Assembly: GCA_050256015.1 (NCBI GenBank)
Contig: JBFWIL010000014.1
Location: 1-20,104 of the forward strand
DNA length: 20,104 nucleotides
From: JBFWIL01 sp050256015
GTDB lineage: Bacteria > Bacteroidota > Bacteroidia > Bacteroidales > Prolixibacteraceae
Direction: 5' to 3'
The notes beneath the pieces were generated by a model. It saw only the letters and a program-made list of their open reading frames with translations. It searched no databases and was not told the origin of the DNA. The first letter of the stretch is position 1. Each line of letters begins with the position of its first letter. Shown piece after piece: positions 6,883 to 14,169 of the stretch. Position numbers and translations under genes: made by a program.

Positions 6883-9627
6883 ATGAAACCAACGCTAACG
6901 TTTATTTTTTCTTTCCTTGTCCTGGGCTTATTGTCCGAAGCCCAGGATGGTGCTCAACATGCTGCTTATTTAAATCCGGATCTGCCGGTTGAGACCAGGG
7001 TTAATGACCTGATTTCGAGAATGACCCTGGAAGAGAAAGTCTCTCAGATGGTTAACGGGGCAAGGGAAATACCGCATTTGAAGATTCCGGCATACGACTG
7101 GTGGAATGAAGGCTTGCATGGCGTGGCAAGAGCGGGGACAGCCACTGTTTTTCCGCAGGCGATCGGTATGGCCGCGACTTTTGACGAGGGTTTGATCTAC
7201 CGGGTCGCCGATGTAATTTCCACGGAGGCCCGGGCCATTTACAACAAGTCAATTGCCGAGGGCAAGCCCGAGAAGTACAAGGGACTGACTTACTGGAGTC
7301 CCAATATTAACATCTTCCGTGATCCCCGCTGGGGACGCGGACAGGAAACTTACGGAGAGGATCCCTTTCTGACTTCCCGGATAGGGGTGGCTTTTGTAAG
7401 GGGCTTGCAGGGAGAGGATTCCCGTTATTTAAAGCTGGTGGCAACCCCCAAACATTACGCGGTGCACAGCGGGCCGGAACCTGAACGCCACACCTTTGAT
7501 GCCGTTACCGACAAACGGGATCTGTACACTACATACCTTCCTGCATTTAAGGCTTGTGTTCAGGAAGGACAGGCTTATTCCGTTATGTGTGCGTATAACC
7601 GTTATTTGGGACAGGCCTGTTGTGGTTCAGATGTGTTGTTGAAAAAGATTTTGCGTGAGGAATGGGGTTTTGACGGATATATTGTTTCCGATTGCGGGGC
7701 AATTGCCGATATCTACCGGAATCATAAGCTGGTGAATACCTCTCCCGAAGCTGCGGCTTTAGCTGTGAAATCGGGCACCGACCTGAATTGTGGCAGTATT
7801 TATGATCCTGCTCTGATCGATGCCGTTAGCCTGGGGCTGATCCGCGAAGAAGAAATTGATGTTTCCCTGAAACGGCTGTTTACGGCACGTTTTAAGTTGG
7901 GCATGTTCGATCCGCCGGAAAAAGTTCCCTATTCAAAAATTCCCTACAGAGAGAACGATTCGGAAGAACACCGTGTTCTCGCGAAACAGGTTGCACGAGA
8001 GTCAATTGTTCTTTTAAAAAATGAAAACGATGTGCTTCCGTTGAAAAAGGATCTCGGAAAAATTGCGGTCATTGGACCCACGGCTCATTCCTATAATATG
8101 CTGCTTGGTAATTACAATGGAACACCATCAAGATATACAACCCCTTTGGACGGAATCACAGCCAAAGTCTCAACTAATACCGAGGTTGTTTATGAACAGG
8201 GGTGTAAGCTTGTTGGAGAAGGGGCTATATTAAAGGCTATTACGGCAGGTATGTTAAGTTATCATGACCAACCGGGGTTAAAAGTTGAATATTTTAAAGG
8301 AATGGAATTGAGCGGAGAACCTTTTTTTTCCCAAACCGAGTCTATGGGTAAAACAGCCTGGCTGATGGGATTGGGCCAGATGGGAGGCCCGGGAGGAATG
8401 GATAACCCGGGGGAAGGAATGGATCAGGCGATGGAAATGATTTCTCAAATGGGCGGAATCGGTGAAGTTGACTGGGGGAAAAGCATCCCCGGGATGGAAA
8501 GGGGAATACCATATTCCGTCAGGTGGACCGGGAATTTAAAGATTCCGGTCTCGGGGGAGATCAATTTTGTGGTTACAGGCAATGACGGATACCGGCTGTA
8601 TGTTGACAATAAATTGCTGGTGGAAGACTGGACCGCAGATGGCCGGGTTACAACAAAGCAAAATCACATCTATCTGAAGAAAGACAAAGAGTACAGAATA
8701 TTGGTTGAATATTTTTACAAGACCGGATTTTCCGCCCTGGCCATTCGCTGGGATGTGAATACGGACCATTTTCAACATGCGGTTGAATTGGCGAAGCGTT
8801 CCGATGCTGTCATTTTTGTGGGAGGAATTACGGCCGGGTTAGAAGGTGAAGAGATGCATGTCAATTTTGAAGGCTTCAGGGGAGGAGATCGTACGAACAT
8901 AGGATTGCCCGAGATCCAGGAAGAGTTAATCAAAGCATTGTACGAAACGGGGAAACCTGTAATTCTGGTGCTTACAAGCGGAAGTGCCCTGGCTGTCAAC
9001 TGGGAAAAATCAAACATTCCGGCCATTGTGCAACTCTGGTATCCGGGAGAGGAAGGCGGTTCTGCCCTTGCCGATGTGCTGTTTGGCGATTACAACCCGG
9101 CAGGCCGTTTACCAATAACCTTTTATAAATCGGTTGATCAGTTGCCTCCGTTTGAAGATTACCATATGGAAGGGAAAACCTACCGTTTTTTTAAAGATGA
9201 ACCTTTATATGCATTCGGTTATGGAATGAGTTACTCACGGTTTGAATACAGCGATCTGAATCTTCCGGAAAAAATAGAGGCAGGTGAGGATATACAAGTA
9301 TCGGTTCGTGTGATAAATTCCGGGGGAAAAACGGGGGATGAGGTTGTTCAGCTTTATGTTGAAACCCTGGATGCTACGGTGCCTGTGCCAATCCGGAACC
9401 TGCAGGGGTTCAAAAGAATTTCCTTGAACCCGGGAGAAGAAAAGACTGTTGACTTTGTCCTGGAGCCTCAGCAAATGGCCGTATGCTATGATGATGGGAA
9501 TTTTATTGTTGAACCTGGATTTCTCAGGATATCTGCAGGCGGAGGTCAAGCCGGTCATGTGGCAGAAACATCTTCGGTTTTGACCGGGAAAGTGGAAGTC
9601 ACTGGAAATCCTTACCGGGTGGAATGA
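6883..9627 (+). CDS. Secreted GH3 beta-glycosidase with PA14 insert (beta-glucosidase/beta-xylosidase type)
   Basis: Exo-acting retaining beta-glycosidase, likely periplasmic. The chosen ATG 6883 starts a signal peptide (MKPTLTFIFSFLVLGLLSEA); TTG 6832 or ATG 6835 would add about 17 residues ahead of it. The product is 914 aa. Domain order: GH3 N-terminal barrel (about 30-330) with TPKHYAVHSGPEPERHTF and the nucleophile motif IVSDCGAI (Asp270); GH3 C-terminal sandwich from about 372 (ESIVLLKNENDVLPL); a PA14 domain inserted at about 467-625; the sandwich resuming near 632 (SDAVIFVGG, LEGEEM, GGDRTNIGLP); and a C-terminal FnIII-like domain (about 802-870). The YAVHSGPE...RH.F and CCGSD features resemble beta-xylosidase-type GH3 proteins, but beta-glucosidase activity is equally possible. 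PA14 inserts shape the substrate pocket in this family. Within this PA14 is an odd Met/Gly-rich stretch (about 486-540). The gene lies between two direct repeats. Confidence 0.93.
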   Translation: MKPTLTFIFSFLVLGLLSEAQDGAQHAAYLNPDLPVETRVNDLISRMTLEEKVSQMVNGAREIPHLKIPAYDWWNEGLHGVARAGTATVFPQAIGMAATFDEGLIYRVADVISTEARAIYNKSIAEGKPEKYKGLTYWSPNINIFRDPRWGRGQETYGEDPFLTSRIGVAFVRGLQGEDSRYLKLVATPKHYAVHSGPEPERHTFDAVTDKRDLYTTYLPAFKACVQEGQAYSVMCAYNRYLGQACCGSDVLLKKILREEWGFDGYIVSDCGAIADIYRNHKLVNTSPEAAALAVKSGTDLNCGSIYDPALIDAVSLGLIREEEIDVSLKRLFTARFKLGMFDPPEKVPYSKIPYRENDSEEHRVLAKQVARESIVLLKNENDVLPLKKDLGKIAVIGPTAHSYNMLLGNYNGTPSRYTTPLDGITAKVSTNTEVVYEQGCKLVGEGAILKAITAGMLSYHDQPGLKVEYFKGMELSGEPFFSQTESMGKTAWLMGLGQMGGPGGMDNPGEGMDQAMEMISQMGGIGEVDWGKSIPGMERGIPYSVRWTGNLKIPVSGEINFVVTGNDGYRLYVDNKLLVEDWTADGRVTTKQNHIYLKKDKEYRILVEYFYKTGFSALAIRWDVNTDHFQHAVELAKRSDAVIFVGGITAGLEGEEMHVNFEGFRGGDRTNIGLPEIQEELIKALYETGKPVILVLTSGSALAVNWEKSNIPAIVQLWYPGEEGGSALADVLFGDYNPAGRLPITFYKSVDQLPPFEDYHMEGKTYRFFKDEPLYAFGYGMSYSRFEYSDLNLPEKIEAGEDIQVSVRVINSGGKTGDEVVQLYVETLDATVPVPIRNLQGFKRISLNPGEEKTVDFVLEPQQMAVCYDDGNFIVEPGFLRISAGGGQAGHVAETSSVLTGKVEVTGNPYRVE

Positions 9628-9660
9628 ACGATATGAATTTCTGCAATAACAATACAAATA

Positions 9661-9851
9661 CATGCAAAATAAGTACTGGTATTCTTTTTTGACTTAAAAT
9701 ACTTTTATAAATGATTTAATACGACTAATTCAACCCAATGCTATTATGAAACAGCTTTTTCTTTTTTTATTTATGATAGGGCCAAGCACCTTGTTCGCCC
9801 AGCAGAAAGTTCATCTTTCGGTTTCTGCAGGAGCGTATACCCGGAAAAACT
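9661..9851 (+). repeat. 191-bp direct repeat, copy 2 (leader and start of DUF6807 gene)
   Basis: Counterpart of 6494-6684, in the same orientation, with 10 mismatches and no gaps. It includes the 85-bp leader and codons 1-35 of the intact DUF6807 gene, and begins 34 bp after the GH3 stop. Conservation of the leader in both copies suggests it carries this gene's promoter, but no TAnnTTTG -7 element is exact here; TACTTTTA, about 35 bp before the ATG, is one base off. Confidence 0.93.
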
Positions 9852-10996
9852 GTCCGGTAAGTGCAGATCTTTCAGTGACTAATCTGGAGTTGAACAATTC
9901 GTGTTTCCAACTTTATCAACTGGAAGGAAAAACTGAACATCCCGTTCCTGCCCAGCTTGATGCGGGAAAGAATCCCCGCTTATGCTTTATCATGAGTGGC
10001 GAACTGAAAAAAGGGGAAAGCCGGGAATATGTACTCCGGACAGTTGAAGGAACAGAAAAAGTTGACCCGGAAATTGAACTGGAGAAAACCCATCATGGAC
10101 TGAAGCTGGTTTTTGAAGGGAAACCAATCCTGAATTACCAATTCAATTTGGTTTATCCTCCTGATGACGTTGATCCTGTATTTAAGCGTTCCGGATTTAT
10201 TCACCCGCTTTGGTCGCCGGGTGGTGAGGTGCTGACCCGCATACAGGCGCCCGATCATCACCATCATTACGGCATCTGGGGCCCCTGGACCAAAACCCAT
10301 ATCAATGGTCGTGAAGTGGATTTCTGGAACCTGGTAAAAGGAGAAGGGACTGTCCGTTTTGCCAATTTTTTATCGGAAGTCGAGGGACCGGTCTTCAGCG
10401 GGTTCAGCGCTTTGCAGCAGCATATAGACTTTGGAGCAAGGGGTGAAGACCAGTTGGCCATAAATGAAGTGCTGGGCGTTTGTGCCTGGAATATTGATCC
10501 GCAAGCTAAAGTCTGGATGATCGATTATACCAGTACCCTGAACTGCCCGCTCGATTCGGGTATCCTGCTGGACGCTTACCGCTACGGCGGGGGAATCGGG
10601 TTCCGGGCAACTGAAAAATGGATGAAGAATAACAGTTCTGTGCTGAGCTCGGAAGGAAATGACCGCCTGACAGCCGATGGCTCCAGGGCCCGCTGGTGTA
10701 TCGTAGAGGGAGAATCCGCTCCGGGAAGAAGCGGCATCCTATTTATGAGCCACCCTTCGAACCGGGAGTACCCCGAACCGATGCGTGTCTGGCCGGTCGA
10801 TGCCAACGAGGGTAGGGGCGATATGTATTTCGAATTCTGCCCGATCCGCCATAACAACTGGCTATTGGAAAAGGGGAAAAACTATTCTCAGAAATACCGT
10901 CTGCTGGTTTTTGACGGGGAACTGTCCGCGGAAGAAGCAGAAAACTACTGGCAGGCTTTTGCCTGTCCGCCCGTAGTGGTTGTGCACCGGGATTAA
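9746..10996 (+). CDS. Secreted PmoA-family (DUF6807) protein
   Basis: A 416-aa protein with a clear signal peptide (MKQLFLFLFMIGPSTLFA, cut before QQKVHLS), so periplasmic or secreted. The body matches the family annotated as PmoA-like/DUF6807, common in Bacteroidota and Planctomycetota sugar loci. Visible marks are GFIHPLWSPGGEVLTRIQAP, then DHHHHYGIWGPWTKTHING, and near the C-terminus the segments MYFEFCPIRHNNWLLEKG and YRLLVFDG. The histidine cluster and later His/Arg residues suggest a metal or sugar site. The name PmoA is an annotation inheritance; nothing here points to methane oxidation, and the biochemical role is not established to my knowledge. It is followed by the ThuA-like and Gfo/Idh/MocA genes, a frequent grouping. 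Its first 35 codons and leader are duplicated upstream of GH3. Confidence 0.85.
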   Translation: MKQLFLFLFMIGPSTLFAQQKVHLSVSAGAYTRKNCPVSADLSVTNLELNNSCFQLYQLEGKTEHPVPAQLDAGKNPRLCFIMSGELKKGESREYVLRTVEGTEKVDPEIELEKTHHGLKLVFEGKPILNYQFNLVYPPDDVDPVFKRSGFIHPLWSPGGEVLTRIQAPDHHHHYGIWGPWTKTHINGREVDFWNLVKGEGTVRFANFLSEVEGPVFSGFSALQQHIDFGARGEDQLAINEVLGVCAWNIDPQAKVWMIDYTSTLNCPLDSGILLDAYRYGGGIGFRATEKWMKNNSSVLSSEGNDRLTADGSRARWCIVEGESAPGRSGILFMSHPSNREYPEPMRVWPVDANEGRGDMYFEFCPIRHNNWLLEKGKNYSQKYRLLVFDGELSAEEAENYWQAFACPPVVVVHRD

Positions 10997-11039
10997 CCGG
11001 GGAAGCATCTGCATTTTGAATAACATAAATATAGGTTTC

Positions 11040-11792
11040 ATGAGAAAGTTACTTTATCTAACAGGAATTATACTGGTGGCATTGTCTGTTCAGGCAAAAC
11101 CGGGGAGGGAAGGGAAGCACATTCTTATCTATACGAAAAACGGGAATGGCTATGTTCATGAAAATATCGCGTCCAGTGTACAGGCCCTTCAGGAAATTTG
11201 CAGGGCCGAAAAAATAGATACGGAAGTTTCGGACAATCCGGCTGTGTTTACGCCGGAGAATCTCAGTCGTTTTGATGCGGTTGTTTTTTCGAACAGCAAC
11301 AACGAAGGCTTTGACACGGATGCCCAGAGGCAGGCTTTTCAACAGTTTATCCGCAGCGGAAAAGGCTTTGCCGCGATTCATTCGGCAAATGCAACCGAAA
11401 GGCAGTGGCCCTGGTACTGGGCGCTGGTTGGCGGGAAGTTCGTCAGGCACCCCCCCTATCAGGAATTTGACGTGGTGGTGATTGATCCGGAGCATCCCTC
11501 TACGGCAGTGCTGCCGGCTCGCTGGACCGTTACCGATGAATGTTATTATTCGAACCAGCTGAATCCTGATATCCGTATTTTGCTTGCAGCTGATCTGAAG
11601 ACAGTGCAAGATAAAGACCGGGCCGTTTATCCCGGGGAGACTTTCGGGGATTATTTCCCGCTTTGCTGGTGCCATGAATATGAAGGAGGCAGGCAGTGGT
11701 ATACGGCGCTGGGACATGATCCGGCATTTTATAAGGACGAAACATTCCGCCGGCATCTGCGGGGCGGTATTTTGTGGATCCTGGGAATCTGA
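11040..11792 (+). CDS. Secreted ThuA-like protein
   Basis: A 250-aa member of the ThuA-like family (class I glutamine-amidotransferase-like fold), associated in characterised cases with oxidised (keto) sugars and disaccharides. ATG 11040 gives the signal peptide MRKLLYLTGIILVALSVQA, absent from cytosolic ThuA, so this copy acts in the periplasm. The upstream in-frame GTG 10980 would overlap the previous gene and place 20 extra residues ahead of the signal, so it was not chosen. Family marks: ILIYTKNGNGYVHENI near the N-terminus, GKGFAAIHSA in the middle, and the C-terminal PLCWCHEYEGGRQWYTALGH followed by HLRGGILWILG. It lies 43 bp after the DUF6807 gene and 25 bp before the Tat-exported oxidoreductase, so one transcript is likely. 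The reaction is not known for secreted members. Confidence 0.85.
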   Translation: MRKLLYLTGIILVALSVQAKPGREGKHILIYTKNGNGYVHENIASSVQALQEICRAEKIDTEVSDNPAVFTPENLSRFDAVVFSNSNNEGFDTDAQRQAFQQFIRSGKGFAAIHSANATERQWPWYWALVGGKFVRHPPYQEFDVVVIDPEHPSTAVLPARWTVTDECYYSNQLNPDIRILLAADLKTVQDKDRAVYPGETFGDYFPLCWCHEYEGGRQWYTALGHDPAFYKDETFRRHLRGGILWILGI

Positions 11793-11817
11793 TTCTTCAA
11801 TTTTAACGGTTTTATTT

Positions 11818-13194
11818 ATGGAAAGACGTCATTTCATTAAACGTACAGCTGCAGGAACAGCCGGATTGGTTACAATTCCGACCATTGTACCTTCATCGGT
11901 ACTGGGTAAGAATGCCCCGAGCAACAAAATCAATGTCGGACAGATTGGCTGCGGACGGATTGCGCGCGGTCATGACCTCCCGGGAACCATGCAGCATGAG
12001 GTGGCCCGGGTAATCGCAGTTAGTGATGTGGACAAAAACAGGCTGACAGACGGGAAAAAGCTGGTGGAGGATTATTACACGGAAAAGCTGGGAAAACGAT
12101 ACATTGAGGTTAAAATGTATGACGACTACCGGGATATGCTCCGGAACAGTGACATCGATGCCGTGATCATCAGCACCCCCGATCACTGGCATGCCCAGCC
12201 GGCTATTGAAGCTGCTTTGGCGGGAAAGGATATATACCTGCAGAAACCCACCTCCCTGACCATTGAGGAGGGCCGGCAGCTAAGCGATATTGTTCGCCGC
12301 GAAAAAGTTATTCTGCAGGTTGGGACCCAGCAGCGCTCATCCCCTCAGTTCCGGATTGCTGCCGAACTGGTGCGAAATGGCAGAATCGGAAAGCTGCATA
12401 CGGTTCGTATTGGTTTGCCTGGAGACCCGGCTGGTCCTGATGCCCCGGAGATGCCGGTTCCCGAAGGTTTGAATTATGATATGTGGCTGGGATCCACGCC
12501 TGAGGTTCCCTACACCGAAATTGGTGTTCATCCGCAAAAAGGATACGGGAGACCGGGCTGGCTGCGGGTGGAGCAATACGGCGCAGGGATGATCACCGGC
12601 TGGGGACAGCATCATTACGATTCCGCTGCCTGGGGAATGGATACGGAATACACCGGACCGGTGTCCGTGGAAGCTGTAGCGGAATTTCCAAAATCAGGAC
12701 TGTGGAATGTGCATGGTGATTTTATGGCCAGGGCCGAATATGCAAACGGCATTACCATGTTGACGTCCGGCGGATATCCCAACGGGATCCGTTATGAGGG
12801 AACGGAGGGGTGGATCTTTGTTTCACGCGGCGATTATGTTGCTTCGGCCAGCGACCCGGTTTCTCGGGAGAAGCATGCTAAAGCGCTTGATGCCAGCGAT
12901 CCGGAGATCCTGAAATCACAGATCGGCCCCAGTGAAATTCATCTGTACCGAAGTGAGGAACAACACGGGAACTGGCTGGACTGCATTAAAAGCCGCAAGG
13001 AACCGATTTCCCCGGTGGAGATCGGTCACCGGGCCTGTACGGTTTGTCTGATTACCCACATTGCCATGAAACTTTCCCGGAAACTCTACTGGAATCCGGA
13101 TACGGAGAAGTTTGAGCATGATGATGAGGCTAACGACCGGCTCAGTCGTCCGCAGCGGTATCCGTACGGAACGAATTATGTGTTAAAAAAATAA
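11818..13194 (+). CDS. Tat-exported Gfo/Idh/MocA-family oxidoreductase
   Basis: NAD(P)-dependent sugar oxidoreductase of the Gfo/Idh/MocA family, 458 aa. ATG 11818 begins a twin-arginine signal (ERRHFIKRTAAGTAG), close to the consensus (S/T)RRxFLK, so the enzyme is predicted to fold with its cofactor in the cytoplasm and then be exported, as for glucose-fructose oxidoreductase. The Rossmann motif is VGQIGCGRIARGH (about residues 40-52). The family's E-K-P dipeptide region appears as LQKPTSLTIEEG, with Gln in place of Glu, a variation often seen in this secreted branch. STPDHWHAQPAIEA marks the cofactor loop. The 48 codons open upstream in frame overlap the ThuA-like gene and are not plausible. 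It is probably in one operon with the DUF6807 and ThuA-like genes. Sugar substrate and oxidised position are not readable from sequence. Confidence 0.9.
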   Translation: MERRHFIKRTAAGTAGLVTIPTIVPSSVLGKNAPSNKINVGQIGCGRIARGHDLPGTMQHEVARVIAVSDVDKNRLTDGKKLVEDYYTEKLGKRYIEVKMYDDYRDMLRNSDIDAVIISTPDHWHAQPAIEAALAGKDIYLQKPTSLTIEEGRQLSDIVRREKVILQVGTQQRSSPQFRIAAELVRNGRIGKLHTVRIGLPGDPAGPDAPEMPVPEGLNYDMWLGSTPEVPYTEIGVHPQKGYGRPGWLRVEQYGAGMITGWGQHHYDSAAWGMDTEYTGPVSVEAVAEFPKSGLWNVHGDFMARAEYANGITMLTSGGYPNGIRYEGTEGWIFVSRGDYVASASDPVSREKHAKALDASDPEILKSQIGPSEIHLYRSEEQHGNWLDCIKSRKEPISPVEIGHRACTVCLITHIAMKLSRKLYWNPDTEKFEHDDEANDRLSRPQRYPYGTNYVLKK

Positions 13195-13198
13195 TAAA

Positions 13199-13230
13199 TA
13201 CCCCTATCCGGGAAGCCGTATTTCGGGGTA
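13199..13230 (+). terminator. Imperfect hairpin between oxidoreductase and uxuB
   Basis: TACCCC (13199-13204) pairs with GGGGTA (13225-13230); inside, CGG (13209-13211) pairs with CCG (13216-13218) around a GAAG loop. It begins five bases after the stop codon of the Gfo/Idh/MocA gene. No T-run follows directly, so it may be a processing or partial termination site rather than a full terminator. Confidence 0.4.
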
Positions 13231-13275
13231 GTTGTGATGAAGAAAAAAGCTAAAAGGACACTTGTTTTTTTGCAT

Positions 13276-14085
13276 ATGAGCAATTTTAGTATTCGTAACC
13301 GGGTGGCCGTGGTTACCGGAGGAGGAGGCGTATTGGGCGGAAGCATCTCCCGAAGCTTGCTGGAGGCGGGAGCCCGTGTGGTTCTGCTCGATATCCGGGA
13401 AGAAAACCTCATGAGCCGCGTGGCGGAGTTGGAACCCCTGGGGATAGTGCGGGGTTTCTCTTCTAATGTCCTGGATGAGCACAGCCTTAAGAATGTGCGG
13501 CAACGGATCCTGGACCAATGGGGGTCTGTTGATATTTTGATTAATGCTGCAGGGGGTAACATGCCGGGGGCTACGCTTTCCGAAAATCAGACCGTGTTCG
13601 ACATGAAGATTGATGATTACAGGAAAGTGACCAGTCTGAATCTGGAAGGAACGGTGATTCCCTCCCTGGTATTCGGAGAGGCTATGGCACGGGCCGGTAA
13701 AGGGAGTATGATCAATATTTCTTCTATGGCAACCTATTCTGCTATTTCCCGGGTGCCTGGTTATTCCGTGGCCAAGTCGGGCGTAAACAGTTTCACCCAG
13801 TGGATGGCCATGGAGATGGCTACCAAATTTGGAGAAAAGATCCGGGTCAATGCCATTGCTCCGGGTTTTTTCATCGGCGATCAGAACCGGGACGTGTTGA
13901 TTAATCCGGATGGATCTTATACCGAACGAAGCCGGAAAGTGTTGGCCAGGACCCCCATGAAGCGGTTCGGAGATATTCGTGAACTGAACGGCCTTGTGCA
14001 CTTTTTGTGTTCGGATGCGGCCAGCTTTATTACGGGGGCTATTATTCCGGTCGACGGAGGTTTTAATGCTTTTAGCGGGGTATAG
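13276..14085 (+). CDS. uxuB: SDR-family D-mannonate oxidoreductase (fructuronate reductase)
   Basis: Cytosolic short-chain dehydrogenase of 269 aa that most likely interconverts D-fructuronate and D-mannonate with NAD(P). This is the SDR type of UxuB, as in Bacillus, and is unrelated to the long-chain UxuB of E. coli. Motifs: cofactor loop TGGGGVLGG (from residue 14), NAAGG near residue 90, catalytic Ser150, Tyr163 and Lys167 (YSVAK), and the C-terminal SFITGAIIPVDGGF typical of this subfamily. ATG 13276 was chosen because MSNFSIRNRVAVVTGG is the normal SDR beginning. The in-frame GTG 13234 and ATG 13237 would add a basic 13-14 residue tail, and an AAAGGA purine stretch lies a little far (about 16 bp) from ATG 13276. 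The next gene encodes mannonate dehydratase, the following step, which supports the substrate call. Confidence 0.85.
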   Translation: MSNFSIRNRVAVVTGGGGVLGGSISRSLLEAGARVVLLDIREENLMSRVAELEPLGIVRGFSSNVLDEHSLKNVRQRILDQWGSVDILINAAGGNMPGATLSENQTVFDMKIDDYRKVTSLNLEGTVIPSLVFGEAMARAGKGSMINISSMATYSAISRVPGYSVAKSGVNSFTQWMAMEMATKFGEKIRVNAIAPGFFIGDQNRDVLINPDGSYTERSRKVLARTPMKRFGDIRELNGLVHFLCSDAASFITGAIIPVDGGFNAFSGV

Positions 14086-14107
14086 GGAATAAATCAGGGA
14101 AACGGCA

Positions 14108-14140
14108 TTCGGAAATAAACATGTTTGCAGGGAATCCGAA
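14108..14140 (+). promoter_or_regulatory. Nested inverted repeats before uxuA
   Basis: TTCGGA (14108-14113) and TCCGAA (14135-14140) flank the 10-bp perfect palindrome AAACATGTTT (14117-14126), 30 bp before the uxuA ATG. The symmetry would suit a dimeric repressor, but no repressor gene or second copy was seen in the window. Confidence 0.3.
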
Positions 14141-14169
14141 GTTGAAAATTTCGCTTGTTTAACTTAGCT

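Noticed and set aside
6494..9851. Composite transposon or integron-like cassette around GH3
   Set aside because: The repeats are parts of the DUF6807 gene and its leader, with no terminal inverted repeats, transposase, integrase or target-site duplication seen.
9746..10996. Methane monooxygenase subunit reading of the PmoA name
   Set aside because: The protein has a cleavable signal peptide and a soluble body with no multiple membrane helices; PmoA here is only an inherited family label.
11058..11756. - strand open frame (232 codons) opposite the ThuA-like gene
   Set aside because: Antisense to a gene with clear signal peptide and C-terminal family motif; no independent support.
13204..14001. 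Long - strand open frame (265 codons) opposite uxuB
   Set aside because: It lies almost wholly antisense to the SDR gene, which has full catalytic motifs; the antisense product shows no recognisable family pattern and is rich in His/Pro/Arg as expected for a shadow.
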